Assembly (NCBI RefSeq): GCF_014705655.1
Contig: NZ_JACXIY010000012.1
Span: 124,001-188,000 of the forward strand
Length of the DNA stretch: 64,000 nucleotides
From: Paenibacillus arenilitoris
GTDB lineage: Bacteria; Bacillota; Bacilli; Paenibacillales; Paenibacillaceae
Direction of reading: 5' to 3'
Of the stretch, positions 32,893 through 41,469 are shown one piece after another. The position numbers and the translations under genes are program-made. Position 1 is the stretch's first letter; each line of letters opens with the position of its first letter. The notes under the pieces are model-generated. The model saw only the letters and a program-made list of their open reading frames with translations. It did not search any database and had not been told where the DNA came from.

Positions 32893-35268
32893 ATGATGAT
32901 GCAACTTCGCCGCAAAATCATGATTTACGTAGGGCTGATCACGTTCGCTTTGCTGGCGCTGCTGTACCTCATATCCGAGAAGGCGCTCCTTCATCATTAC
33001 GAAGCGTTGGAGCTGCGCGATTCGGAGGAGGAGACGGAGCGGGCCCTCCTTTCGTTTTATGATGAGTTTCACTCTCTCGACGCGGTATCCATCGGTTACG
33101 CAAGCTGGGACGAAACGTATCGTTTCGTGAAGAGGCAAGGCGCCCCGGCGGCGGACGACCCGTATTTGAAAAGCAACTTCACGGATTCGTTATACGAAGC
33201 CGCCCGCCTCAACTATACCGTCTTGTTGAACGGCGACAACGAGGTTTATTACGCCAGAGGCTACGACTACGAGGGCAAGCGGGAGTTGGCTTATCCCCAG
33301 ACGTTGATCGACGCGATGCGCGGCGAGTATGCCGATGATGGGGGACGGCCCGGCGATTCGGCCGGCCGAACCGGCCTGGCGGTGATCGGCGGCCTGCCGA
33401 TGATGGTCGCCTCGTACCCGATATTGACGAGCGGCGACCGGGGGCCCGCGGAGGGCAGGCTGGTGTTCGCCCGCCTTCTTGACGAAGGTTATATTCATTA
33501 CATAGCGGGCAAAGCGGACATTCCGATCGATATCGACGTGCTGGACGATTCGTTCGCTCTTCCCGGAGAGGCCGGCACGATCGCGGTGCAGAACCGCGAA
33601 CCGATGCCTTATTGGACGGCGAACGACAAGCGGAGCATCGCAAGCTATGCGGTTCTGCCGGATATTCGCGGCGAATACGCGGCCCTGCTGACGCTCGAGA
33701 AGCCGATGGCGCTGTATAAGCAAGCGAAGAAGAGCGTTGAATTTTACATGCTGTTTTTCGGCCTGACCGGCATCGGCTTCTTCGTGATCGCCAGACTGGT
33801 TCTTCAATGGACAATATTCGGCCGCTTGAATCGGGTCATCCGGGGAATGAGAGAGATCGAGACCGAGAAGGACTTCTCGATCCGCATTCCGGAATCGGGC
33901 AAGGACGAGATCGCCCAGCTGGAACGGTCGTTTAATCTTATGACGGCTTCGCTGCAGCATGCCCAGAAGAGGATCCGCTATCAGACGTACCATGATACGC
34001 TGACCGGCTTGTCCAACCGGCTGGCGTTCTACGAGCGGCTGGAAGAGACGATCGCCCTGAGCGGCAAGACGCGCGCCCGCTTCGCCGTCATCCTGATCGA
34101 CATCGACAGCTTCAAATGGGTGAACGACACGCTCGGCCACCAGTCGGGGGATTTGCTCCTGCTGAAGACGTCCAAACGGTTGAAACGGTGCCTGAAGGGA
34201 GGCGGCAGCCTCTTCCGGCTAGGCGGGGACGAGTTCTGCATCATTTCGCCGAAGGTGCAGGACAAGAAGCAGATCGACAGCTTGGCCCAGCGGATTAAGG
34301 ACGAGCTTAGCGAACCGTTCGAGATCGAAGGAAATCCCGTCATCGTTACGGCGAGCATCGGGATCAGCCTGTATCCCGAGCACGGCACGGAATCCGAAGC
34401 GCTGCTTCATTATTCGGACGTGGCGATGCTGGACGTGAAGGAGCGCGGGCGCAACCAATACCGCTGGTATTCGCAGGCGATCGAGGCGAACCGGACAAGG
34501 CGGGCGCTGATCGAGCATCTGCTCCGGAACGCGATCGACAAGGAGGAGCTGCAGCTCTATTTTCAGCCGAAATGGGATTTGTCCGCGGAACGGATATCCG
34601 GCATGGAGACGCTCCTCAGGTGGAAGAACGACAGGCTGGGGCAAGTGTCCCCGGCGGAATTCATTCCGATCGCGGAGTCGTCCGGCTTGATTAACGAGAT
34701 CGGCGAATGGATCATGCATGCGGCCTGCCGGCAGTTCAAGGCGTGGCGGGAGCAATTGGACGAGCTGTCCGTCGTTATCGCTATCAATATATCCGGGGCG
34801 CAGTTGCTGCAGCCGAATTTCGCGGAGAGGATCGGCTGCATCTTCGCCGAAGAGCGGGTGGACCCGAGCCGCTTCGAGCTGGAAGTGACCGAAAGCTTCG
34901 CCATCGAAAATTTCGACGAGGTGAACGCGATTTTCGTCGAGCTGCGGAACATGGGCTTCACGATCTCGATCGATGATTTCGGGGCGGGCTACTCGTCCTT
35001 GAAATACGTCAGCCGGCTTCCGATCCAATGCATGAAAATCGACAAAACGCTGATCGACCACATATCCGATGACGAGCGCAGCCGAGTAATCGTCTCATCG
35101 CTGATCGATATGGCGCACCGCCTGAAGCTGGTCGTCGTCGCCGAGGGCGTCGAGCTGCCGGAGCAGCTTGAGCTGCTGAAGTCTTACCATTGCGACCAGA
35201 TCCAGGGCTTCCTGTTCTGCAAGCCGATGCCGGCCGATCAGATCAGCGGCTTCATGCAAGCGAACTAA
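32893..35268 (+). CDS. CHASE4-HAMP-GGDEF-EAL protein (c-di-GMP turnover)
   Basis: A 791-residue membrane protein. A helix at residues 8-30 and another near 285-305 flank an extracellular CHASE4 domain (SIGYASWDETYRFVKRQGAP). HAMP (about 305-355), GGDEF (about 365-525) and EAL (about 540-785) domains follow. The GGDEF site is intact (RLGGDEFCII). The EAL signature reads ETL (METLLRWKN), but other catalytic segments (NISGAQL, ELEVTES, IDDFGAGYSSLK, AEGVE) are kept, so phosphodiesterase activity remains possible. It follows a c-di-GMP riboswitch and cheX, suggesting feedback. Its stop overlaps that of the convergent AraC gene. Confidence 0.9.
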   Translation: MMMQLRRKIMIYVGLITFALLALLYLISEKALLHHYEALELRDSEEETERALLSFYDEFHSLDAVSIGYASWDETYRFVKRQGAPAADDPYLKSNFTDSLYEAARLNYTVLLNGDNEVYYARGYDYEGKRELAYPQTLIDAMRGEYADDGGRPGDSAGRTGLAVIGGLPMMVASYPILTSGDRGPAEGRLVFARLLDEGYIHYIAGKADIPIDIDVLDDSFALPGEAGTIAVQNREPMPYWTANDKRSIASYAVLPDIRGEYAALLTLEKPMALYKQAKKSVEFYMLFFGLTGIGFFVIARLVLQWTIFGRLNRVIRGMREIETEKDFSIRIPESGKDEIAQLERSFNLMTASLQHAQKRIRYQTYHDTLTGLSNRLAFYERLEETIALSGKTRARFAVILIDIDSFKWVNDTLGHQSGDLLLLKTSKRLKRCLKGGGSLFRLGGDEFCIISPKVQDKKQIDSLAQRIKDELSEPFEIEGNPVIVTASIGISLYPEHGTESEALLHYSDVAMLDVKERGRNQYRWYSQAIEANRTRRALIEHLLRNAIDKEELQLYFQPKWDLSAERISGMETLLRWKNDRLGQVSPAEFIPIAESSGLINEIGEWIMHAACRQFKAWREQLDELSVVIAINISGAQLLQPNFAERIGCIFAEERVDPSRFELEVTESFAIENFDEVNAIFVELRNMGFTISIDDFGAGYSSLKYVSRLPIQCMKIDKTLIDHISDDERSRVIVSSLIDMAHRLKLVVVAEGVELPEQLELLKSYHCDQIQGFLFCKPMPADQISGFMQAN

Positions 35269-36179
35269 TCGATTTCATTTCGATTTTTATAGTACTGGGT
35301 AGGCGAGACGCCGACGTATTTCTTGAACACCTTGCTGAAATGGTAAGGATCGCTCAGGCCGGTCAAGTAGCCGATCTCGCCGATGCCAAGCGGAGTCGTC
35401 TCGATCAGCTCCTTCGCCTGGCGGATGCGCACCGTGTTGATGTAGCGCCCGATCGGCTGGCCGGTCGCCTTCTTGAAGGCGCGGTTCAAGTAGTCGAAAT
35501 TCGTTTCGAACAGGCGCTCGATGTCGTCTCCCGTTATTTTGCTCTGATAGTTTTGATGAATATAATCGATCACCGCGTTGACCTTCACGATCGCTTTCGA
35601 ATGGAAGCGGTCGCTTTTTTGCAGCTCGTCGGTGAAATGGTCCCGCGACAGATCGATGAGCAGGCCGGTGAGCCGCAGGGCGGCCAGGCTCCGGTTGTAG
35701 TGCTTGCGCTTGTAGAGCTGCAGCATTTCGTTCATGGCGTGAACGGTTTGCTGGAATCTCGTTTTGTCGGCGATCGTATGGTATTTCGGAAAATAACAGT
35801 CGTACGGTCCGATCCCGTTCGCGTCTCGCTCCGGCTGGTCGACGGGCGGCTGCTCGTGCCGGGCGATCAAATAGCGGGCCGTCGCCAGCATATCGTCGAT
35901 CTGCACGGTCCTCGTAGCCGGATGCTCGTAGTGGATGTAATAGTAATCGCAAGTATGCTTCTCGGTGCCTTCATGCTCCATGTTCGGCTCCAGAATGAAC
36001 AGATCCCCCTTCCGGAGCGCGTATCTCCTGTCCTCCTCCCGGATATGCAGCTCGCCGCTGCGGATGAAGTAGAGCACGTATTCGTTCACCTTGCGCTTGA
36101 AGTGAAGCCAGGGGCTCTTGTAGGCGATAAACCCCATGATTTTGACCCGAGGCACGATTTCCACGTTAATGGCCAGCAT
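35265..36179 (-). CDS. AraC-family regulator with cupin sensor domain
   Basis: A 304-residue regulator. An N-terminal cupin domain (about 20-150; LFILEPNMEHEGTEKHTCDY) would bind a sugar. The C-terminal double HTH (about 200-300) has DDIERLFETNFDYLNRAFKK and TGLSDPYHFSKVFKKYVGVS. ATG 36179 follows AGGGGGA. It is divergent from the Gfo/Idh and ThuA genes, its likely targets. Its stop overlaps by four bases that of the convergent GGDEF-EAL gene. Confidence 0.88.
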   Translation of the reverse strand: MLAINVEIVPRVKIMGFIAYKSPWLHFKRKVNEYVLYFIRSGELHIREEDRRYALRKGDLFILEPNMEHEGTEKHTCDYYYIHYEHPATRTVQIDDMLATARYLIARHEQPPVDQPERDANGIGPYDCYFPKYHTIADKTRFQQTVHAMNEMLQLYKRKHYNRSLAALRLTGLLIDLSRDHFTDELQKSDRFHSKAIVKVNAVIDYIHQNYQSKITGDDIERLFETNFDYLNRAFKKATGQPIGRYINTVRIRQAKELIETTPLGIGEIGYLTGLSDPYHFSKVFKKYVGVSPTQYYKNRNEID

Positions 36180-36298
36180 GCCATGTTCCCCCTATCTGAA
36201 GAAGTCGTTTTTGTACAAAAAGAGTCTTGATCCGCCATTTTCGTTCATTCTAACACAATCTATACTGAGGTTGTTAATCAACTGAGGGCTAGGATGGG

Positions 36299-37348
36299 AT
36301 GATGCAGATGAAAAAGCTGAAAATCGGCGTTATTGGGCTTGGCGGCATCGCGAATTTTCATATTGAAGGCATATTGGCAAGCGCGGACGCCGAGGTATGG
36401 TCGCTTTGTGATTGCAACGAGGAAGCGCTTTTGGCCAAAGGCGAGCAGCTGGGCGTTCCGGCGTCGAGGCGTTATGCGAATCACGCGGATATGCTGAACG
36501 ACCCGGAGCTGGACGCGGTTACGATCGGCACGCCGAACAGCAACCACTTCGCCATCGCTTGCGATGCGATCCGGCTGAGCAAGCCGTTCGCGCTGGAGAA
36601 GCCGATCGCGATGAACGAAGAGGAAGCGGCCGTGCTGAAGCGGGAGCTCGAGGCGAATCCCGTGCCGCACATGGTATGCTTCTCCTACCGCTACAAGCCG
36701 GCCGTCCGATACGCGAAGAAGCTCATCGAGGACGGCGGCCTCGGGACGATCAACCACGTGTACAGCCAATATTTGCAAAGCTGGGGCATCGACGCGGACA
36801 TCCCGCTCGTATGGCGGTTCCGCAAAGCGTTGTCCGGCTCGGGCGCGCTTGGCGATCTGGGCTCGCATATTCTGGACCTGACGCGATTGCTCGTCGGCGA
36901 CACCGTCCGCGTCTTCGCCGACGCGGGCACGATCGTGAAGGAGCGCGGCCTGATCGGGGCGGAAGGGAAGGGCGAGGTCGACGTCGACGACTTCTGTCAC
37001 GTGCTCTCGCGGCTTGCGAGCGGCGCTTCCTCGTCGATGAGCATTTCGCGCTTCGCCTACGGGCGGGGCAATTACCAGCAGCTGGAGATTTACGGCACGA
37101 AGGGCGCGCTCGTCTATAACCTGGAGGAGGAGGACGCGATCCACGTCAAGCTCGGCGAAGACCGGACGTTCCGCCGGGTCGACATTCCGGAGGCGTACCG
37201 CGCGGGGCAGATGCAGTCCTTCTTCAACCTGTTGAACGGAAGGGGCGACGGGCTAGACGCGACGATCGAGGACGGTTACGTCAACCAGTTGACGATCGAC
37301 CGCATTATTCAATCTTTTACCGAGGAACGATGGGTAACCGTCGAATAG
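36299..37348 (+). CDS. Gfo/Idh/MocA-family oxidoreductase
   Basis: A 349-residue NAD(P)-dependent sugar dehydrogenase-like protein. The Rossmann motif is [19 protein letters not shown] (residues 6-24); the catalytic EKPIAMN (EKP lysine) is near residue 100, and a C-terminal beta-sheet domain follows. The family oxidises or epimerises sugars and inositols. Start may be 36299, 36302 or the ATG at 36308, since GGGCTAGGATGGG gives an ambiguous site. Its end overlaps the region just before the ThuA-like gene, so both are likely one transcript. Confidence 0.87.
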   Translation: MMQMKKLKIGVIGLGGIANFHIEGILASADAEVWSLCDCNEEALLAKGEQLGVPASRRYANHADMLNDPELDAVTIGTPNSNHFAIACDAIRLSKPFALEKPIAMNEEEAAVLKRELEANPVPHMVCFSYRYKPAVRYAKKLIEDGGLGTINHVYSQYLQSWGIDADIPLVWRFRKALSGSGALGDLGSHILDLTRLLVGDTVRVFADAGTIVKERGLIGAEGKGEVDVDDFCHVLSRLASGASSSMSISRFAYGRGNYQQLEIYGTKGALVYNLEEEDAIHVKLGEDRTFRRVDIPEAYRAGQMQSFFNLLNGRGDGLDATIEDGYVNQLTIDRIIQSFTEERWVTVE

Positions 37349-37362
37349 GAGGCAGAACGCGA

Positions 37363-38094
37363 ATGGCAGCGATTAACGTAACGGTATGGAACGAATACCG
37401 GCATGAGCGGCATAACGAGCAGGTGCGCGGCATTTACCCGGAGGGCATCCACAATGCGATCGGCGGCTATTTGAAGTCGGCCGGGGGCTTCGAGGTGCGG
37501 ACGGCCGTGCTGGACGATCCGGATCACGGGCTTGGCGACGAGGTGCTGAATAGCACGGACGTGCTTATTTGGTGGGGGCATCTGGCGCATGGCGAAGTCC
37601 GCGACGACATCGTGGAGAAGGTCCGCACCCGCGTGCTGGACGGCATGGGGCTGATCGTGCTTCACTCCGGGCACGCCTCGAAAATATTCGAATCGCTGCT
37701 CGGCACGAAGACGGGCGCGCTCAAGTGGCGCGACGACGGCGAGAAGGAGCGGATCTGGGTGATCGAGCACGGGCATCCGATCGCCGACGGGCTGGGCGAA
37801 TATATCGAAATCCCGAAGGAAGAGATGTACGGGGAGCGCTTCGAAATTCCGGCGCCGGACGAGCTCGTCTTCATCTCCTGGTTCGAGGGCGGCGAAGTGT
37901 TCCGCAGCGGCTGCTGCTACCGCAGGGGCAAGGGCAAGCTGTTCTACTTCCGGCCGGGGCACGAGACGTTCCCGATCTACCATCAGCCGGAAATTTTGAT
38001 GGTGATCGCGAACGCGGTCCGCTGGGCCGCTCCGGCCGTGGGCGCCGGCGCCGCCTACGGGCGAGTAGCTCCGCTGGAGCCGATCGGGAAGTAA
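37363..38094 (+). CDS. ThuA-like (trehalose utilization) protein
   Basis: A 243-residue protein of the ThuA family, a class-I glutamine-amidotransferase-like fold. [47 protein letters not shown] and the late [11 protein letters not shown] are family segments. ThuA proteins occur with Gfo/Idh dehydrogenases in disaccharide use, with ThuB forming 3-keto sugars. ATG 37363 follows AGGAGG; the longer frame starts inside the dehydrogenase gene. The operon ends at a strong terminator. Confidence 0.87.
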   Translation: MAAINVTVWNEYRHERHNEQVRGIYPEGIHNAIGGYLKSAGGFEVRTAVLDDPDHGLGDEVLNSTDVLIWWGHLAHGEVRDDIVEKVRTRVLDGMGLIVLHSGHASKIFESLLGTKTGALKWRDDGEKERIWVIEHGHPIADGLGEYIEIPKEEMYGERFEIPAPDELVFISWFEGGEVFRSGCCYRRGKGKLFYFRPGHETFPIYHQPEILMVIANAVRWAAPAVGAGAAYGRVAPLEPIGK

Positions 38095-38110
38095 GAGGAG
38101 AGCGGGAGAA

Positions 38111-38137
38111 GAGCGTTGGCGGCAACGCTCTTTTTTT
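38111..38137 (+). terminator. Terminator after the ThuA-like gene
   Basis: GAGCGTTG/CAACGCTC stem with GCGG loop and seven T residues. Confidence 0.88.
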
Positions 38138-38237
38138 GCGCAGTGCGGTGTGGCAGGGGCGGCGAACGGTCGCGATAAGAGCGAAAGCGCGCTTATCGCG
38201 CCGAAGTAACTCTACAACGAGCTTAGGGTAGGCGAAA

Positions 38238-38341
38238 AAGTTAATGTAACTCCAAAAACGAATGACAAAGGTGAATATAGTGTAATGGATTCCGATCCCC
38301 CTCAAATTGTAGCTGGTGAGATAGAAAGACTAAAAGATTGA
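38238..38341 (+). pseudogene. C-terminal fragment of an unrecognised protein
   Basis: A frame of about 34 codons with AT-rich usage ends ...KGEYSVMDSDPPQIVAGEIE then RLKD and a TGA at 38339. It lacks a start codon or ribosome binding site and follows directly on GC-rich intergenic sequence containing GCGATAAG/CTTATCGC arms. It looks like the tail of a displaced gene. The rest of 38138-38574 holds an AACGTTAG repeat motif near 38400 and no other gene. Confidence 0.3.
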
Positions 38342-38574
38342 TTAGTTTATTGTAAACGAGAACCATAACAATGACCGTATCATGTTAAGCTAATGGCGAA
38401 CGTTAGTTCCATAAGGCAATCAGATGAGGCTGCCTGTGAATGTCCGGCGGCCCTTCGCTCAAGGGCAGTTTAATCAGAAGAATGCTGGAGTTGAACGAAA
38501 CAGGTTTTTACATCACATCATGTCGAAGAAAAGAAGAAGAAGCAGACTACTACGCTGAAAGGAGCCATTGCGGC

Positions 38575-39486
38575 ATGATTGAGATCCCTGATACGTTTAT
38601 TGAAAGAATGCACGAACTCTACGGCAAGGAAGGCGTAGCATGGTCGAAGGCGCTGCCTGGGTTGATTACCGACTGTGCAGGCCGCTTCAACTTTAGCCCG
38701 GAGGCTCCATTCTCTAATTTATCCTATAACTTCGTTCTCCGCGCAAAGCTCAGCGACGGGAAGCCGGCAGTCCTCAAATCATCTTTCATGAAAGACGAGC
38801 TTTCTAGGGAAGTTAGTGTGCTTCGTGCATATGAGGGCCGGGGAATGATTCATGTGCTAGATGCAGACGAGGAGCAGGGCGTTGCCCTGCTTGAGGGTGC
38901 CGATCCTGGCACACCGTTGTCGACAATTGAGGATGATGCCCTTGCGACGAATATCTTCTGCGAAGTATTTCGCCGACTTCACCTTCCTGCAGCAACAGGT
39001 AGTCTGTACCCGACCATGAGGCAGCACTTCGCGGCAATCGAGCGATACCGCGAGCGATTCAACGATGTGAATATTGCCGCGCCACTGCCTGAGAGCTGGG
39101 TGGAAAATGCCGAAGAATGTCTGGCGTATCTCATTACGACCACGAGTGAGAATCTCCTACTGCATGGCGATCTGCATCATGAAAACATCCTTCGTCAAGG
39201 CGAAGAGAAATGGGCTGTCATTGATCCCAAAGGCATCATCGGCGACATCCATTTTGATACGATCCAGTATCTGCTTAATTACGAGGATCGAGGCGGTGAT
39301 TGCGAGCAGGTGCTGCGACGCCGGATTGCGATTATGACCGATCGCCTCGGCCTGGACCCTCGCCGAATCGCAATGTGGGGTATAGCACGAGGCGTGCTTG
39401 AGGCGTGCTGGACGATTGAAAACGGAGGGAAGGATTGGCACAAAGGTATCCAATTGACAGAGCGCTTCGCCAAATGCCTAGATTGA
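38575..39486 (+). CDS. APH(6)/hydroxyurea-type aminoglycoside phosphotransferase
   Basis: A 303-residue kinase of the streptomycin 6-phosphotransferase (APH_6_hur) family. The catalytic loop LLHGDLHHENIL (aspartate base) and VIDPKGIIGD (metal-binding aspartate) are intact, and the N-terminal lobe ends near DEEQGVALLEGADPGTPL. The family includes streptomycin and hydroxyurea kinases as well as many without known resistance. ATG 38575 has GAAAGGAG upstream; a longer frame to 38440 lacks a site. It sits next to repeat elements and toxin-antitoxin genes, in AT-richer DNA that may be acquired. Confidence 0.85.
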   Translation: MIEIPDTFIERMHELYGKEGVAWSKALPGLITDCAGRFNFSPEAPFSNLSYNFVLRAKLSDGKPAVLKSSFMKDELSREVSVLRAYEGRGMIHVLDADEEQGVALLEGADPGTPLSTIEDDALATNIFCEVFRRLHLPAATGSLYPTMRQHFAAIERYRERFNDVNIAAPLPESWVENAEECLAYLITTTSENLLLHGDLHHENILRQGEEKWAVIDPKGIIGDIHFDTIQYLLNYEDRGGDCEQVLRRRIAIMTDRLGLDPRRIAMWGIARGVLEACWTIENGGKDWHKGIQLTERFAKCLD

Positions 39487-39490
39487 GGAA

Positions 39491-39583
39491 CTAACGGGAA
39501 TGATAGTGAATTGATTATGTCTGAGCAGGTGCCGCGGCGACCTGCTCCTGATTGTTGAAGTAACGGGCAGGATAGTTGAATGG
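39491..39583 (+). repeat. Double TAACGGG element with hairpin
   Basis: CTAACGGGAATGATAGTGAA is followed by a perfect hairpin (GAGCAGGT/ACCTGCTC, 39523-39547) and then TAACGGGCAGGATAGTTGAA. It follows the APH gene stop directly. Confidence 0.65.
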
Positions 39584-39652
39584 CAATATTGTCACATGGA
39601 ACTTTAAGCGAATATATATGGGTTCTGTTATAATGATTTTGAGGTGATCCAA

Positions 39653-39925
39653 ATGAATCCGTTAAGTGATCAAACCAAGGAAGAGCTTCTTCTTGCATTC
39701 GAAGGCAAAAAGTCTAGTCTTTTTGTCTTTGATGGAAAACTGGTTTCTGTTGAGGTCGAAAACTTCGAGTCGTTTAATGAAGATGACTCAGAAACGGATC
39801 TAGCCCAAGAAATTGAGGAGTATCCTGAACTAAAAGCTTCCCTGCAGCGCTACTTGGATAATCCAGATATGAAGGGAGATACCGCCAACGAATTAAAGGA
39901 GAAGCGCCGTGGCAGAAGAACATAA
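39653..39925 (+). CDS. Small antitoxin-like protein
   Basis: A 90-residue acidic protein (starts MNPLSDQTKEELLLAFEGKK). ATG 39653 follows GAGGTGATCC. The C-terminal part (EEYPELKASLQRYLDNPDMK) resembles that of the second antitoxin-like protein at 40444 (MANPELKQMISESREQYKQG): both have a PELK helix followed by a basic, disordered tail. Its 3' end overlaps by 17 bases the start of a RelE/ParE-like toxin gene. No known antitoxin family was recognised by name; the call rests on size, charge and context. Confidence 0.6.
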   Translation: MNPLSDQTKEELLLAFEGKKSSLFVFDGKLVSVEVENFESFNEDDSETDLAQEIEEYPELKASLQRYLDNPDMKGDTANELKEKRRGRRT

Positions 39926-40263
39926 TCGTCCCTTTCGTGTTATTTTCAAGGAAGAGTTTGATATATGACTGAATCGTATAGAGTCCTTCTTTGAGGAACA
40001 AGGGCCGGAACCATTGGAATGGTGGTATACCAAAGAAATTGAGATCAATCGATCACATTGAAGATATGCTCTCATGGAATCCGTTTATTGGGCGAATCGT
40101 TGAGCGTGGCAGCTTTAAAGGACTTCGGCGAATTATCTACGGGAAAAGCAGACATATGCTATTGAACTACTTGATCTATTATGCCGTTCATGATAGAGAT
40201 CGAACTGTCGATGTAATTAACATACTTCCGTCTAGAACTGAACGAAAACGAGTGAAAAAGTAG
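39909..40263 (+). pseudogene. Broken RelE/ParE-superfamily toxin
   Basis: A GTG at 39909, preceded by AAGGAG, starts MAEEHNRPFRVIFKEEFDI and then hits an in-frame TGA. Reading continues as LNRIESFFEEQGPEPLEWWY until near 40040, where a frameshift is needed to enter a frame giving IDHIEDMLSWNPFIGRIVER, LRRIIYGKSRHMLLNYLIYY and VINILPSRTERKRVKK. The last parts carry the RelE/ParE features: a basic segment, then YxIxYxV, then a valine-isoleucine strand. Stop plus frameshift imply an inactive toxin, while the antitoxin gene stays intact. Confidence 0.7.
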
Positions 40264-40364
40264 TAATCGTTTATTATGTACCCGGCAGGTCCACTTATGT
40301 GTTAACGTTTTGGCATTGCATTTTTTTGTAAACATACTAGTTATCATAACAATCCTAAAAGAAG

Positions 40365-40393
40365 TAACGGGCAGGATAGTGTAATGAATTGCA
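40365..40393 (+). repeat. TAACGGG element between the two toxin-antitoxin loci
   Basis: TAACGGGCAGGATAGTGTAA repeats the motif at 39561 almost exactly (first 15 bases identical). It sits between the broken toxin and the second antitoxin. Confidence 0.6.
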
Positions 40394-40443
40394 GTCGATT
40401 ATTATGGTATAATTAATAAAATCTGTTAGGGTGGTGAGGAAGA

Positions 40444-40713
40444 ATGCAACATCTCCGTTCCTCTGAAGAACTAATGAAATACATCTCAAGTATGAATCGG
40501 GATAATTCAGTGTGCCAGTTTTTTATTCCTGGAAAAGGGAGATTTACACTTGTCCTTCAGGAAGAAGACCAACAATCAATCCATGCAGACGTAATGGCGA
40601 ATCCTGAACTAAAGCAGATGATTAGTGAGAGCCGAGAACAGTACAAACAAGGGCTTGGAATGAATACTTCCGAACTTTTGAAATCTTTTTCTCCTCAGGA
40701 TTTTGTTAAATGA
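40444..40713 (+). CDS. Small antitoxin-like protein of an intact toxin-antitoxin pair
   Basis: An 89-residue protein, MQHLRSSEELMKYISSMNRD at its start. GGTGGTGAGG precedes the ATG. It has no obvious DNA-binding motif; its C-terminal region (PELKQMISESREQYKQG) resembles the antitoxin at 39653. The toxin gene overlaps it (ATGA), the normal order antitoxin then toxin. A TATAAT-like element (GGTATAATTAAT) lies about 30 bases upstream. Confidence 0.68.
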   Translation: MQHLRSSEELMKYISSMNRDNSVCQFFIPGKGRFTLVLQEEDQQSIHADVMANPELKQMISESREQYKQGLGMNTSELLKSFSPQDFVK

Positions 40714-40991
40714 ACCCTCGAAACATAATTTGGCTCCCCAGTGTAAGGAATAAGCTTATCCAATTTCGAAGTGATCGATTTACCCCTGAGGAGACATTGG
40801 ACTTTATTTCTCATCTTGTTTTAGAAGCTGAGGATTTGTTGGGTAATCCTGTTATTGGAAAGTCATATACAGAAGAGACAGGCGAATATAAAGGTGTTTC
40901 TCGTATTGTCATAAGTAAATTCAGAATCTATTACGAATTAGTTCGTGACGAAATCATAATACTTGCTATTTTGTTTCCCGGTGAAAAATAA
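40710..40991 (+). CDS. RelE/ParE-superfamily toxin
   Basis: A 93-residue protein with the ParE-type layout. The N-terminal helix pair (LPSVRNKLIQFRSDRFTPEE, ISHLVLEAEDLLGNPVIGKS) is followed by the beta-sheet core GVSRIVISKFRIYYELVRDE and IIILAILFPGEK. RelE members cleave mRNA on the ribosome and ParE members poison gyrase; the basic residues present do not settle which. It overlaps the antitoxin stop by four bases, so translation is coupled. It appears intact. Confidence 0.75.
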   Translation: MNPRNIIWLPSVRNKLIQFRSDRFTPEETLDFISHLVLEAEDLLGNPVIGKSYTEETGEYKGVSRIVISKFRIYYELVRDEIIILAILFPGEK

Positions 40992-41108
40992 ACCCTGGCT
41001 AAAGTAGGCTGTCGATTATAAATTTATATAGAGATCGACAATTTAAAGAGAGAACAAAAAGCATTAAAGTGTCGAATTAGTGTTGTAGCAAACTTAATTA
41101 TTCCAGGA

Positions 41109-41300
41109 ATGGGATTTGTGTTATATGGAAGTGGTATTGTAAAAGGATTAATATCTTTCATTCTTTTTTTGTCCTATAATTTGTTCTTTTTTAAGGTAAT
41201 TCTAAACAATACGGATGCGGGAATAGCGGTAATATATTATGTCCCAGCAGTAGTAATTTGGATTGTAAGTGCAATTATGGTTTCTACCTTGGATGATTGA
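41109..41300 (+). CDS. Small two-helix membrane protein, possibly 5'-truncated by frameshift
   Basis: A 63-residue hydrophobic protein with helices at about residues 5-30 (GSGIVKGLISFILFLSYNLF) and 40-60 (AVIYYVPAVVIWIVSAIM). The ribosome binding site is poor. Another frame just upstream (REQKALKCRISVVANLI) would extend it naturally if one base were restored near 41100, so the reading frame may be damaged. The PGMG segment and two helices resemble small TM2-like proteins, but I do not recognise a family. Confidence 0.4.
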   Translation: MGFVLYGSGIVKGLISFILFLSYNLFFFKVILNNTDAGIAVIYYVPAVVIWIVSAIMVSTLDD

Positions 41301-41307
41301 TATTGTC

Positions 41308-41384
41308 CTAACGGGGTACGATAGCTAAATGAAACAGCGACAGTATTGGACTATATTTTCTCGTCCTTGGCTGTCGCTGTTTCA
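41308..41384 (+). repeat. TAACGGGG element with 14-bp perfect inverted repeat
   Basis: CTAACGGGGTACGATAGCTA is followed by arms TGAAACAGCGACAG (41330-41343) and CTGTCGCTGTTTCA (41371-41384). It lies after the small membrane protein gene and before the immunity gene tail. Confidence 0.65.
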
Positions 41385-41469
41385 ATTTCTAGGGTCAGTC
41401 TAATACTTATTTTCTGATGACACCTAACTCGTTGTACTGGTTTTTTATTTGCCCGGCCGCCGCGCAGCG

